This document shows, piece by piece, positions 17,942-26,011 of a DNA stretch of 64,000 bases (positions are counted from its first letter, which is position 1; each line of letters starts with the position of its first letter). The position numbers and the translations under genes were made by a program. Under the pieces are notes generated by a model. That model ran no database searches. It had not been told where the DNA came from and saw nothing but the letters and a program-made list of their open reading frames with translations. Source of the stretch: Cellulomonas telluris (lineage in GTDB: Bacteria; Actinomycetota; Actinomycetes; Actinomycetales; Cellulomonadaceae); contig NZ_QXFN01000001.1 in assembly GCF_004886325.1 (NCBI RefSeq), positions 1,048,585 through 1,112,584 of the forward strand. The letters are read 5' to 3'.

Positions 17942-18072
17942 CCACCACGGGCATCGGCCACCGGCGCCGGAGCGCGCGCACCGCGGGGGAGTGCGCGACC
18001 GGGCGCCGTGGAGGGGTCTGCCCGTGACGAGGACCTGAGGCGTCGCGGGGACGCTGCGCACGCGAGAGCCGT

Positions 18073-18106
18073 GAGGGCCGCGTCGGCACCAGCCGACGCG
18101 GCCCTC
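18073..18106 (+). terminator. bldC terminator
   Basis: A perfect 15-bp stem (18073-18087 with 18092-18106) and a 4-base loop ACCA, about 130 bases past the bldC stop. Confidence 0.75.
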
Positions 18107-18190
18107 CGTCGTTCGCGGGCGCGCCCCGCGCGCCGTGCGTGGTCCTGGCCGCTCGCCGGTCCGTGGGCAGGCAGGTCCAGGGGCACGCAC

Positions 18191-18221
18191 AGGGGCCGCC
18201 GACCGGCGGTCGGCGGCCCCT
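18191..18221 (-). terminator. Terminator of the DUF3618/holin-family operon
   Basis: A perfect 14-bp stem (18191-18204 with 18208-18221) and a 3-base loop, 50 bases downstream of the minus-strand DUF3618 gene. Confidence 0.75.
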
Positions 18222-18270
18222 CGTGGTCGTTGCACCGTGCCGGGCCGGCGGCGGGCGCCCGGCCGGTCGG

Positions 18271-18561
18271 CTAGCGGGTGACCTTGCGGACGATCCCGAC
18301 GAGGACCAGCGCGGCGACCGCACCCGCCACCGCCAGGACCTTGCGCGCCCGGGCCCGGTCCTCGGGCAGGGCGGCCTCGTCGGTCGCGTCGAAGACGAGG
18401 CGCTTGCCGTCGGCGACGAGCCGGTCCTTCTGCACGCGAGGGTCCAGCCGCTCGGCGAGGGCGTCGACCGTCGAGGCCAGCTGGCCGCGGGTCAGCGTGA
18501 CCTCGGCCTCGAGCTCACTGATCTTCGGCGTGGTGATCTTCGTCGCCTCGTCGTCGCTCAT
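18271..18561 (-). CDS. DUF3618 membrane protein
   Basis: A 96-residue protein with an N-terminal helical segment (ISELEAEVTLTRGQLASTVDALAERLDP, residues ~14-41, the DUF3618 signature) and one transmembrane helix near the C-terminus (KVLAVAGAVAALVLVGIVRK). The family is found beside Phage_holin_3_6-type genes in actinobacteria, as here. The start overlaps the stop of the upstream gene by ATGA. It is probably a small envelope component; the function is unknown. Confidence 0.88.
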   Translation of the reverse strand: MSDDEATKITTPKISELEAEVTLTRGQLASTVDALAERLDPRVQKDRLVADGKRLVFDATDEAALPEDRARARKVLAVAGAVAALVLVGIVRKVTR

Positions 18562-18998
18562 CCTCCGAACCCCTTCTTCACGGCCTCGACGTCCTCGTGC
18601 ACGTTCTCGACGGCCCGCTCGGGCGTCGGCGGGACGCCCTTCTGCAGGCGCTTGACGCCGAGCAGCGCCAGCACGCCCGTGACCGCCAGCAGCACCACGG
18701 TCACGATGAGCGCGGCCAACCAGGCGGGCATCGCGTTCGCGAGCGCGATGATGATCGTCGCGAGGAGCGTGCCGAACGCGTACAGGCCCAGCACGCCTGC
18801 GCCGGCGAGGAGGCCCGCGCCGATGCCCGCCTGCTTCGCCTTCGCCGCCATCTCGGCCTTCGCCAGGTCGATCTCGGCGCGGACGAGGCGTGAGGCCTGC
18901 TCGCTGAGGTCGCTGACGAGCTGACCCAGCGACCTGTGGTCCTGAGGTGCGTCGGGGCGTGCGTCGCTCGCCCACCCGGAGTGCGTGACCATCACCAC
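18558..18998 (-). CDS. Actinobacteriophage-holin-like superfamily membrane protein (Phage_holin_3_6)
   Basis: A 146-residue protein. An amphipathic N-terminal helix (SLGQLVSDLSEQASRLVRAEIDLAKAEMAAKAKQ, residues ~23-56) precedes two transmembrane helices (GIGAGLLAGAGVLGLYAFGTLLATIIIAL and LAALIVTVVLLAVTGVLALLG). Despite the family name, such genes are chromosomal housekeeping genes in most actinobacteria. No phage genes are near. It forms a two-gene operon with the DUF3618 gene. The start is ATG 18998; ATG 18992 is an equally possible start. Confidence 0.85.
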   Translation of the reverse strand: MVMVTHSGWASDARPDAPQDHRSLGQLVSDLSEQASRLVRAEIDLAKAEMAAKAKQAGIGAGLLAGAGVLGLYAFGTLLATIIIALANAMPAWLAALIVTVVLLAVTGVLALLGVKRLQKGVPPTPERAVENVHEDVEAVKKGFGG

Positions 18999-19119
18999 GA
19001 CCTTCCTGCGATCTGCCCCGCTCGGGGCGGGTGCCGGAGGACTCAGTCTGCCGGTGCCTCCGCCGTCGCGCGAGGTCAGCGCCCCGCAGGGGGTGCGGGG
19101 GCGGCGCGGAGCCGGGCGG

Positions 19120-19275
19120 TCAGTCGACCCAGGGGTGGACGAGGTCGCCCGCGGGGTGCGTGGTGGGCGGCACGGGGATGACGGGGCCGGTGAGGCCGGT
19201 CTCGTGCCACGGGGTGCCGGGGGTGCGCGGGTCCTGCGGGCGCGGCTGCGGACGCTCGGTGGTGGTCGTCGTCAC
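19120..19275 (-). CDS. Possible small Pro/Thr-rich protein (51 aa)
   Basis: GTG 19275 is preceded by AAGGAC about 8 bases upstream and opens a 51-codon frame ending in TGA at 19122-19120. The product is rich in Pro and Thr, beginning TTTTTERPQPRPQD and ending HPAGDLVHPWVD. I do not recognise a family. The frame is free of rare codons and has a plausible ribosome binding site, but at this GC content chance frames of this length are common. Confidence 0.4.
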   Translation of the reverse strand: MTTTTTERPQPRPQDPRTPGTPWHETGLTGPVIPVPPTTHPAGDLVHPWVD

Positions 19276-19478
19276 GGGACGGTCCTTCGTGGGGGGTGTG
19301 CGGTGCGCACCACGCTAGGGGCGCCGGGAGCCGTGGGGCCGGGACGTGGGTCCCGAACCGGACGTCCTGCGCGCGGTGGGGGGGTGCTCGCACTGCCGCG
19401 GCCGTGGAGGGTCTGCGGGCGGGCGGCGCCGGGGAGGGCTCTGGTGAGGGCTCGTGGCGTCCCGGGTCCGGACAGAGC

Positions 19479-19510
19479 GACGGCCCCGGCGGGCGTCCCG
19501 CGGGGCCGTC
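19479..19510 (-). terminator. Terminator of the tRNA Glu-Asp-Phe operon
   Basis: GACGGCCCCG (19479-19488) pairs with CGGGGCCGTC (19501-19510), six bases downstream of the 3' end of tRNA-Phe on the minus strand. Confidence 0.7.
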
Positions 19511-19515
19511 TGGTG

Positions 19516-19588
19516 TGGCTCCGACCGGCGTCGATCCGGTGACCTTTCGATTTTCAGTCGAACGCTCTACCAACTGAGCTACAGAGCC
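19516..19588 (-). tRNA. tRNA-Phe (GAA)
   Basis: A complete 73-base cloverleaf read on the minus strand. The acceptor GGCTCTG pairs with CGGAGCC (one G.T pair), discriminator A. The anticodon arm is TTCGA-CTGAAAA-TCGAA, with anticodon GAA. The T-loop is present. CCA is not encoded. Confidence 0.97.
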
Positions 19589-19627
19589 TCGAAGCGAGAG
19601 CGCCGGTCCGAAGACCGGCCCTCGCAG

Positions 19628-19701
19628 CGACCCCGACGGGACTTGAACCCGCGACCTCCGCCGTGACAGGGCGGCGCGCTAACCAACTGCGCTACGGGGC
19701 C
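19628..19701 (-). tRNA. tRNA-Asp (GTC)
   Basis: A 74-base tRNA on the minus strand. Acceptor GGCCCCG pairs with CGGGGTC, with discriminator G as expected for Asp. The anticodon arm is CCGCC-CTGTCAC-GGCGG, with anticodon GTC. It is the middle gene of the operon. Confidence 0.97.
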
Positions 19702-19764
19702 TTGAAGCGGCCGTGACCGCTCCAAACCTACTGCCTACTGCTGATCCTGCTCTCGCAGGGTCCG

Positions 19765-19837
19765 TACCCCCAACGGGATTCGAACCCGTGCTACCGCCGT
19801 GAAAGGGCGGGGTCCTAGGCCGCTAGACGATGAGGGC
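19765..19837 (-). tRNA. tRNA-Glu (TTC)
   Basis: A 73-base tRNA on the minus strand, the first gene of the operon. Acceptor GCCCTCA pairs with TGGGGGT (G.T pairs), discriminator A. The anticodon arm is CCGCC-CTTTCAC-GGCGG, with anticodon TTC. CCA is not encoded. Confidence 0.97.
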
Positions 19838-19879
19838 GTTGTCCGCCCCGGACGTCGAGGCGTCGGAAGACCGGTGATA

Positions 19880-19909
19880 ACCATACGGGGTGGGTGCCCG
19901 GAACTCCAA
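19880..19909 (-). promoter_or_regulatory. Promoter of the tRNA operon
   Basis: On the minus strand TTGGAG (19909-19904) and TATGGT (19885-19880) are 18 bases apart, a good sigma-70-type -35/-10 pair. The first tRNA begins about 40 bases downstream. It is one of the few places here with a recognisable -35. Confidence 0.6.
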
Positions 19910-19979
19910 AGCGAGCCGCTGTGGTCCGCGCCACCTGCGAGGACGCGGCGCCCGGCGGGCCCGCGAGAGGATGGTCCCC

Positions 19980-20333
19980 GTGGTCGACATGACGCGCGAG
20001 GAGTTCGAGGACGCCGTCCGGGACGCCCTGGACGAGATCCCCCCGGAGCTGGCGGCGATGATGGACAACGTCGTCGTGCTCGTCGAGGACGACGCCCCGG
20101 CCGACGACCCCGAGCTGCTGGGCCTGTACGAGGGCACGCCGCTGACGGAGCGCGGGGAGTTCTGGGCGGCGGGTTCGCTGCCCGACCGCATCACGATCTA
20201 CCGCAACCCCACGCTCGCCCTGTGCGAGGACCGCGACGACGTCGTCGAGGAGGTGGCGGTCACCGTGGTGCACGAGGTCGCCCACCACTTCGGCATCGAC
20301 GACGACCGCCTGCACGCGCTCGGCTGGGGCTGA
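19980..20333 (+). CDS. Small zincin-like metallopeptidase family protein
   Basis: A 117-residue cytoplasmic protein of the Zincin_1 (DUF1025-type) family. The zinc motif HEVAHHFGIDDDRLHALGW (HExxH plus downstream Asp) ends the protein, and ALDEIPPELAAMMDNVVVLVEDDAP is the family N-terminus. Such proteins are widespread in actinobacteria and have no known substrate. GTG 19980 is preferred because GAGGAT lies 7 bases upstream, the leaderless geometry; ATG 19971 and ATG 19989 are in frame. It is divergent from the tRNA operon. Confidence 0.88.
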   Translation: MVDMTREEFEDAVRDALDEIPPELAAMMDNVVVLVEDDAPADDPELLGLYEGTPLTERGEFWAAGSLPDRITIYRNPTLALCEDRDDVVEEVAVTVVHEVAHHFGIDDDRLHALGWG

Positions 20334-20425
20334 CCCGGCGTGACCTGCCGACGCACGCGCGCCCCGGGACGCACGCGCGCCCCGGGGACGCGGGAGGCGT
20401 CCCGGGGCGCGGTGCGGGCGGCCGG

Positions 20426-21580
20426 TCAGCCCAGGACGAGCCGCAGGCCGTAGGCCTGGAGGATCTCGTTCACCGGCTGGAAGTACGTCGTGCCCCCGGT
20501 GCGGCAGTTGCCGCTGCCGCCGGACGTGACGCCCTGCGCCTGGTTGCCGGCGAGCAGCGAGCCGCCGGAGTCACCGGGCTCCGCGCAGACCGTCGTGCGG
20601 ATGAGGCCGCTGACGGTGCCCTCGGCGTACCGGACCGAGGTGTTGTAGGCCTGGACGGTGCCGCAGCGCCACCCTGTCGTGCTGCCCGAGCGGCACACGT
20701 AGGCGCCGACGGCGGCCTGCTGGGAGCCGCGGACCGCGACCCGCCCGCCGGAGTAGTTGTTGACGGCGCCGATCGTCGCGTTGCCGGCGGCGACCTGGAC
20801 CCACGCGTAGTCGTTGCCGGGGAAGGACGAGCCGCGGAACGTGCCGGACGGGTTGGTGGTCGTCGCACCGGTGCGGCCGCAGTGGCCGGCCGTCACGAAT
20901 CCGCCCTGCACGGCGAAGCCGACGGAGCAGCGCGAGGCGTTGTTGATGTAGTACGCGTTGCCGCCGACCACGTCGAGGAACGTGCGCGGCGCCGCCGGGG
21001 TGGACTCCACGCGGACCGCGTCCGCGGGGACGCCCGCGGCCGCGACCAGGTCCGCCGCGGCCGTCGTGGCGGAGCCCACGGCCTCGACGACGACCTCGTT
21101 GGCCGGCACGTCGACGTACCAGGTGGCGACGTCCGCGGGCAGGCCCGCGGCGTCGAGGCGCGCGCCGATCGACTCGAGCTCGGCGAGGGAGCGCTCGGCC
21201 GGCACGGCGGTGACGCCCTGCGCGACGGGCCCGCGCACGCGCTGCGGCGCCGTGGACGCGACGTGCACGGTGCCCCGGGCCGGGTCCACCCACGCGCCGG
21301 CGTAGGTGTCGCCGAGGGCCTGGGACAGGGTGCGGACGCGGGTGGCGGCGTCGGACTGGAACGACAGGCGCTGCAGCGCCTTCTCGCGCGGGACGCCGAG
21401 GTCGCGCTCGAGGGCGTCGAGCATCGCGGCGGGGACGTCGGCGGCAGGGACGGCGGCGGTGCCGGCCGGGCCGCTCGACGCGGGGGCCGCGGCGCCGCTG
21501 CCGGCGGCGAGCGGGCCGAGCAGCAGGGCGAGCGCGGCGGCGCCGGAGAGCGCCGCGCGCCGGGTGCGGGTGAGGGTCAT
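20426..21580 (-). CDS. Secreted S1 family serine protease with propeptide (alpha-lytic/streptogrisin type)
   Basis: A 384-residue preproprotease. Signal peptide residues 1-34. A pro-region (~35-195) contains the alpha-lytic protease prodomain pattern (AMLDALERDLGVPREKALQRL ... GAWVDPARGTVHVAST). The mature chymotrypsin-like domain begins near DVVGGNAYYINNASRCSVGFAV. The triad is complete: His in FVTAGHCG, Asp in GNDYAWVQV and S338 in EPGDSGGSL. The mature part carries six cysteines in pairs. It is probably a scavenging extracellular protease. The gene is monocistronic. Confidence 0.93.
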   Translation of the reverse strand: MTLTRTRRAALSGAAALALLLGPLAAGSGAAAPASSGPAGTAAVPAADVPAAMLDALERDLGVPREKALQRLSFQSDAATRVRTLSQALGDTYAGAWVDPARGTVHVASTAPQRVRGPVAQGVTAVPAERSLAELESIGARLDAAGLPADVATWYVDVPANEVVVEAVGSATTAAADLVAAAGVPADAVRVESTPAAPRTFLDVVGGNAYYINNASRCSVGFAVQGGFVTAGHCGRTGATTTNPSGTFRGSSFPGNDYAWVQVAAGNATIGAVNNYSGGRVAVRGSQQAAVGAYVCRSGSTTGWRCGTVQAYNTSVRYAEGTVSGLIRTTVCAEPGDSGGSLLAGNQAQGVTSGGSGNCRTGGTTYFQPVNEILQAYGLRLVLG

Positions 21581-21638
21581 GGTGAGGGCTGCCTCTCGTG
21601 GGGGACGACCGTGCTGTGACGGTACGGAGTGACAGCCG

Positions 21639-22589
21639 TCAAGCGGGCATACCGATCGGGTCATACGACGCCGTCCGGGGGTCCCGCACGCCGCCCGCCG
21701 CCTCGAGCCCGTCGGCCCGCGCCGTCCGCGCCGCCGTCAGCAGGGCCGCGCGCAGCGCCTCGGGGACGCCCTCGTGCACGGCGAGCCAGGTGGACCACGC
21801 GAGCGGACGTCCGCGCAGCGCGACGGCCCGCACGCCTTCCGGTCGCGACCCGAAGGGCTGCGCCAGCCCGACGCCCGCACCGGCACGCACGAGCTCGAGC
21901 CCGGCGGACCGTTCGCACTCGCTGGGGGCCCGCGGCGTGAACCCCGCCCGGGTGCAGGAGGCCGCGAAGCACGCGGCGAAGCAGCTGTCGCCCGGCGCGG
22001 TGAACCAGCGCTCGTCCGCGAAGGTCGTCAGGTCCGCCTCGTCCGGGCTGGGGTGACCGGCCGGCACGAGCACCTGGACCGCGTCCGTCCCGACGAGGCG
22101 CCAGTGCACGCCCGGGGCCGACGGCGGGAGCGCGTCGGCGCACATGCCGGCGAGCAGGGCGTCGTGCGTCCCGGAGGCGAGCTCGGCGGTCGCGGCCGCG
22201 GCCGACCAGGCGGTGCGCAGCACGGTGCGTCCCGGGCAGGCGCCGTCGACGCGGCGCGCGAACGCCGCCGCGAGCGCGGAGCCGACGACCGCCACGCGCA
22301 GGCCGTCCGGCCCGTCGTCGCCGCGCGCCAGGCGGTGCGCGTCGAGGACGAGCGCGTCCATGGCGGGCAGCAGGGTCCGGGCGCGCTCGAGCACGAGCGT
22401 GCCCAGCGGCGTCGGGCGCACGCCGCGGTGGTCGCGGACGAACACCGCGCCGCCGAGCGTGCGGTCGATCCGGGAGAGCTGGGCGCTGAGCGCCGGTTGG
22501 GCCAGCCCCAGGGCCGCCGCCGCCTTCGTCACGCTGCCGTGCTCGGCCACCGTGGCGACCATCCGCAGGTGTCGCACCTCGAGGTCCAT
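21639..22589 (-). CDS. LysR family transcriptional regulator
   Basis: A 316-residue regulator. The N-terminal winged helix MDLEVRHLRMVATVAEHGSVTKAAAALGLAQPALSAQLSRIDRTLGGAVFVR is typical, with a C-terminal substrate-binding domain that includes an unusual SCFAACFAASCTRAGF cysteine cluster near residue 225. The start ATG 22589 follows TACCCT by 7 bases on the minus strand. It is divergent from the LLM oxidoreductase at 22684, which it may control; the 94-base gap would hold the operator. The effector is unknown. Confidence 0.92.
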   Translation of the reverse strand: MDLEVRHLRMVATVAEHGSVTKAAAALGLAQPALSAQLSRIDRTLGGAVFVRDHRGVRPTPLGTLVLERARTLLPAMDALVLDAHRLARGDDGPDGLRVAVVGSALAAAFARRVDGACPGRTVLRTAWSAAAATAELASGTHDALLAGMCADALPPSAPGVHWRLVGTDAVQVLVPAGHPSPDEADLTTFADERWFTAPGDSCFAACFAASCTRAGFTPRAPSECERSAGLELVRAGAGVGLAQPFGSRPEGVRAVALRGRPLAWSTWLAVHEGVPEALRAALLTAARTARADGLEAAGGVRDPRTASYDPIGMPA

Positions 22590-22670
22590 CCCGTCGAGGG
22601 TAGGTCGGCCGGGCGGCGGTGTCACGACCCGAGAGCACTCCGGTGCTGTGGCGCGTGACACGCGCTCCGC

Positions 22671-22676
22671 TAGCGT
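22671..22676 (+). promoter_or_regulatory. -10 hexamer of leaderless LLM oxidoreductase transcript
   Basis: TAGCGT, 7 bases before GTG 22684, in the LysR/LLM divergent gap. Confidence 0.55.
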
Positions 22677-22683
22677 GCGGGGC

Positions 22684-23592
22684 GTGGTGAGGATCGGGAT
22701 CGTGCTGCTGCCGCAGGAGCGCTGGTCGCGGGCGCGCGAGCGCTGGCGGCGCGCCGAGGGGCTCGGGTTCGACCATGCGTGGACCTACGACCACCTGGCC
22801 TGGCGCGACCTCGCGGACGAGCCGTGGTTCGCGACCGTGCCGCTGCTGGCCGCGGCCGCCGCCGTCACCGAGCGCATCGGGCTGGGCACCTGGGTCGCGT
22901 CCCCGAACTTCCGGCACCCCGTGCCCTTCGCCAAGGACGTGATGGGTCTCGACGACGTGTCGGGCGGCCGCTTCGTGCTCGGTGTGGGCGCGGGCGGCGA
23001 GGGGTGGGACGCGGGGGTGCTGGGACCGGCGCCGGCCCGCGGGGAGCGGACGCGGCGCTTCGCGGAGTTCGTCGAGGTCCTGGACGCCCTGCTGACACAG
23101 CCGGTGACCGACCACGCGGGGGAGTTCTACGAGGCGCACGCCGCCCGCATGGTGCCGGGCACGCTGGCACGGCCGCGGACGCCCTTCGTCGTCGCCGCGA
23201 ACGGCCCGCGGGGCATGGCGCTCGCCGCGCGGCACGGGCAGGGGTGGGCGACCTACGGTCCCGGCACGGGCGTGGGTGCGGGCGACGAGGCGGACGCCCA
23301 GGAGGCGTGGTGGCAGGGGCTGGCCCGCATGGCGGAGGCGTTCGACGAGGTCGAGCGGGCGGCCGGCGTGCGGGTGCCCCGCTGGCTGAGCCTGGACGGT
23401 GCGCCCGTGTTCTCGCTGCGGGACGCCGGTCTCGCGGCCGAGGGCGTGGAGCGCGCGGCGGCGCTCGGGTTCGGCGACGTCGTCGTGCACTGGCCGCGCG
23501 AGCGCGGGGTCTACGCGGGGTCCGAGCGGGAGCTGGAGCGGTTCGCCGCGATGCTGCCCCGCCTGCAGGCGCTGGAGCCGGCGGCGCGCTGA
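22684..23592 (+). CDS. LLM class flavin-dependent oxidoreductase
   Basis: A 302-residue TIM-barrel luciferase-like monooxygenase or F420-dependent oxidoreductase. The N-terminus VRIGIVLLPQERWSRARERWRRAEGLGFDHAWTYDHLAWR and the SGGRFVLGVGAGG segment are the class signatures. The cofactor (FMN or F420) and substrate cannot be told from sequence. GTG 22684 is chosen over GTG 22687 from the TAGCGT spacing. It ends in a convergent terminator shared with galE. The divergent LysR gene is the likely regulator. Confidence 0.9.
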   Translation: MVRIGIVLLPQERWSRARERWRRAEGLGFDHAWTYDHLAWRDLADEPWFATVPLLAAAAAVTERIGLGTWVASPNFRHPVPFAKDVMGLDDVSGGRFVLGVGAGGEGWDAGVLGPAPARGERTRRFAEFVEVLDALLTQPVTDHAGEFYEAHAARMVPGTLARPRTPFVVAANGPRGMALAARHGQGWATYGPGTGVGAGDEADAQEAWWQGLARMAEAFDEVERAAGVRVPRWLSLDGAPVFSLRDAGLAAEGVERAAALGFGDVVVHWPRERGVYAGSERELERFAAMLPRLQALEPAAR

Positions 23593-23624
23593 CCGCGAGG
23601 CCCGCACGGGGGCGGACCTCGCGG
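23593..23624. terminator. Bidirectional terminator between LLM oxidoreductase and galE
   Basis: CCGCGAGG (23593-23600) pairs with CCTCGCGG (23617-23624). It begins directly after the LLM stop and is 10 bases from the galE stop on the other strand. Confidence 0.65.
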
Positions 23625-23633
23625 CCGGTCGCG

Positions 23634-24620
23634 TCAGGCGGCGCCGCGCCGGTGCGCCTCCCAGGCGCTCGCGACCATGTCGGCTGCGGAGTGGCGCATG
23701 CGCCACTCGAGGTCGCGCGCGGCCGCCTCGCCGGACGCGACGATCCGGGCAGGGTCGCCCGGGCGGCGCGGGGCGACCTCGGGCTCGAACGCGATGCCCG
23801 TCACCTCGGCCACCGTCGTCATGACCTGCCGCACCGAGAGCCCGTCCCCGGAGCCGAGGTTGTAGACGTGGTCCAGCGGGCGCCCCGCCGCGAGCGCGCG
23901 TGCCGCGGCGACGTGCGAGACGGCGAGGTCCGCGACGTGGACGTAGTCGCGCACGCACGTGCCGTCGGGCGTCGGGTAGTCGTCGCCGTTGATGCGCGGC
24001 GTGCGGCCGGCCGTCAGGGCGGCCAGCACCAGCGGGAACAGGTTGTGCGGGCTCGAGTCGTACAGGTCCGGGTACCCGGAGCCGACGACGTTGAAGTAGC
24101 GCAGCGACGTGTGGCGCAGGCCGGTGGCGCGGCCCTGGTCGCGCAGCAGCCACTCGCCGATGAGCTTGGACTCGCCGTACGGCGACTCGGGAGCGGTGGG
24201 CGTCTCCTCCGTCACCACGTCGACGTCGGGCGTGCCGTAGACCGCGGCGGACGACGAGAACACGATGCTCTCGACGTCCGCGTCCGCCATCGCGGCCAGC
24301 AGGTGCGCCGTGCCGGTGACGTTCTGCTCGTAGGTGTGCAGGGGGCGCTCGACGGACACCCCCGCGTACTTGAACCCCGCGAGGTGCACGACACCGCTCA
24401 CGCCGTGCTCGACCAGGGCCGCGCGCACGGCCGCGGTGTCGACGACGGAGGCCTCGACGAGGGGCACACCGTCCGGCACGAAGCCGCGGTGCCCGCTCGA
24501 GAGGTCGTCGAGGACGACCGGTGCGAGCGTGGTGTCACCGGTCCGCTCCGCCGCGTCGAGGAACGCCCGCACCACGTGCGCCCCGATGTACCCCGCCCCG
24601 CCCGTCACCATCCACGTCAT
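23634..24620 (-). CDS. galE: UDP-glucose 4-epimerase GalE
   Basis: A 328-residue short-chain dehydrogenase-type epimerase that interconverts UDP-glucose and UDP-galactose. The NAD-binding motif MVTGGAGYIGAHV starts the protein. The catalytic Ser and the YxxxK motif are in VFSSSAAVYG and SPYGESKL. SLRYFNVVGS and the substrate-binding RDYVHVADLA and YNLGSGDGLSV are present. ATG 24620 follows TACCCT by 6 bases on the minus strand, the leaderless geometry. It is divergent from the carotenoid operon and the two share a 158-base promoter region. Confidence 0.95.
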   Translation of the reverse strand: MTWMVTGGAGYIGAHVVRAFLDAAERTGDTTLAPVVLDDLSSGHRGFVPDGVPLVEASVVDTAAVRAALVEHGVSGVVHLAGFKYAGVSVERPLHTYEQNVTGTAHLLAAMADADVESIVFSSSAAVYGTPDVDVVTEETPTAPESPYGESKLIGEWLLRDQGRATGLRHTSLRYFNVVGSGYPDLYDSSPHNLFPLVLAALTAGRTPRINGDDYPTPDGTCVRDYVHVADLAVSHVAAARALAAGRPLDHVYNLGSGDGLSVRQVMTTVAEVTGIAFEPEVAPRRPGDPARIVASGEAAARDLEWRMRHSAADMVASAWEAHRRGAA

Positions 24621-24650
24621 GCGTCGAGGGTACCGCGACCGCGGCCTATC

Positions 24651-24679
24651 TCAACAGGTTCAAACACTTTTCAACACTT
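24651..24679. repeat. Three direct repeats (TCAA-ACA type) in the galE/crtE intergenic region
   Basis: TCAACAGG (24651), TTCAAACACTT (24659) and TTCAACACTT (24670) follow one another, with cores starting at 24651, 24660 and 24671, roughly one helical turn apart. They stand out as AT-rich sequence in a very GC-rich setting and lie 100-130 bases before crtE. They look like a regulator array, for instance for a MerR/LitR- or MarR-type carotenoid regulator, but the regulator itself is not encoded here. Confidence 0.5.
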
Positions 24680-24778
24680 CCCGACACGACGCATCCGGCG
24701 GCCGGGCCCGCGGGGAAGTCGGGTCGCGGCGACGCAGATGCTCAGTACGCTGAGGGATTCCGGCGGGAGGGGTGGGGG

Positions 24779-25915
24779 ATGGACGAGCACGACGTGCAGG
24801 ACGTCGGCACGGGCGTACGTCCCGGCGCACCCGGACGGGCCGTCGCGGACGGGCGCGTCGCGCTCGCGCACGCCGTCGAGCACGCCACCGCCGTGGCCGA
24901 GCGCCTGCTCGCCGAGGTCGTCGCCGACCGCGTGCAGCACGGCCGCGCCCTCGCCGCGGACCACGCGCAGCTGTGGACGGACCTCGGTGCCGGGCTGGGC
25001 GGCAAGCTCATGCGCCCGCGGCTCACCGTGACCGCGTACCTCGGGCTGGGCGGCACCGACGTCGCCGCCGTCGCCCCCGTCGCCGCCGCCCAGGAGATGC
25101 TGCACACCGCGATGCTCGTGCACGACGACCTGCTGGACCGCGACGAGGTCCGCCGCGGACGGCCCAACGTCGCCGGGGCCACGCGTGCGCGCCTCGCCGC
25201 CGAGGGCGTCGCCGGTGCCCGGCAGGACGAGCAGGTGGCCGCCGCGGCCCTGCTGGCCGGGGACACCGCGCTCGCGCAGGCGTTCGGGCTCGTCGCACGG
25301 GCCGACGTGCCGGCGCCCGTCGTCGCCGAGCTGGTCCGGCTCCTCGCCGGCGGCGTCGACACGACGGTCGCGGGCGAGCTGCTCGACGTGCGCGGGGAGG
25401 TCCGCGCGCTCGCGGACGTCGACACGCTCCTCGTCGCCGAGCTCAAGACCGCCGCCTACTCGTTCCGCGTGCCGCTCGAGTCCGGCGCCGTCGTCGCGGG
25501 CGGGACCGACGGGCAGCGCACCGCGCTCGCGCTCGTCGGCACCGCGCTCGGGATGGCCTACCAGCTGACCGACGACGAGCTCGGCGTGTTCGGCGACCCC
25601 GCCGCGACCGGCAAGTCGGTCCTGTCCGACCTGCGCTCCGGCAAGCGCACGGAGCTGCTCCGGCTCACCTGGGAGCGGGCGGACGGGGCGGGGCGGGACG
25701 TGCTGCGCGCGCACGTCGGCCGCGGCGACCTCGACGACGACGGCGCCGCCCGTGTCCGGGACGTCATGCGCGGGTCCGGGGCGCTTGACGAGGTGCGCCT
25801 GGTGACCCGACGGGCCGCCGACATCGCGCGTACCCTCGCGACGACGACGTTGCCCGAGCCGCTCGCCGGGTACCTGGCGGGCGTCGTGGACGACCTCGTC
25901 GCACGCGGGCACTGA
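24779..25915 (+). CDS. crtE: Geranylgeranyl diphosphate synthase (polyprenyl synthetase)
   Basis: A 378-residue trans-isoprenyl diphosphate synthase supplying GGPP for carotenoids. The first Asp-rich motif is DDLLD in HTAMLVHDDLLDRDEVRRG (residues ~115-125), and the second is the slightly reduced DDELG in AYQLTDDELGVFGD. GKLMRPRLTV and the lysines of the IPP site are present. ATG 24779 is preceded by GGGAGGGG. It is the first gene of the six-gene operon crtE-crtB-crtI-crtYe-crtYf-crtEb; in Corynebacterium the equivalent gene is called crtE or idsA. Confidence 0.92.
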   Translation: MDEHDVQDVGTGVRPGAPGRAVADGRVALAHAVEHATAVAERLLAEVVADRVQHGRALAADHAQLWTDLGAGLGGKLMRPRLTVTAYLGLGGTDVAAVAPVAAAQEMLHTAMLVHDDLLDRDEVRRGRPNVAGATRARLAAEGVAGARQDEQVAAAALLAGDTALAQAFGLVARADVPAPVVAELVRLLAGGVDTTVAGELLDVRGEVRALADVDTLLVAELKTAAYSFRVPLESGAVVAGGTDGQRTALALVGTALGMAYQLTDDELGVFGDPAATGKSVLSDLRSGKRTELLRLTWERADGAGRDVLRAHVGRGDLDDDGAARVRDVMRGSGALDEVRLVTRRAADIARTLATTTLPEPLAGYLAGVVDDLVARGH

Positions 25916-26011
25916 CCGGTGCACGGGCAGCAGCTGCACGCCGGGCGGACCGGCGTCGACCACGACCGCGGCGCCGGGCGCCGCGCGGCACGGAGGGACG
26001 TCACCGCGACG

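Larger units (their letters stand above)
17942..18270. other. Intergenic region between bldC and DUF3618, with two hairpins
   Basis: A 329-base stretch between convergent genes. It contains two perfect hairpins (18073-18106 and 18191-18221), one placed for each direction, and no gene that I can support. Confidence 0.6.

Noticed and set aside
18558-18998. Phage origin suggested by the holin-like family name
   Set aside because: No integrase, capsid or lysis genes lie nearby; the gene pairs with DUF3618 and is a standard chromosomal actinobacterial gene.
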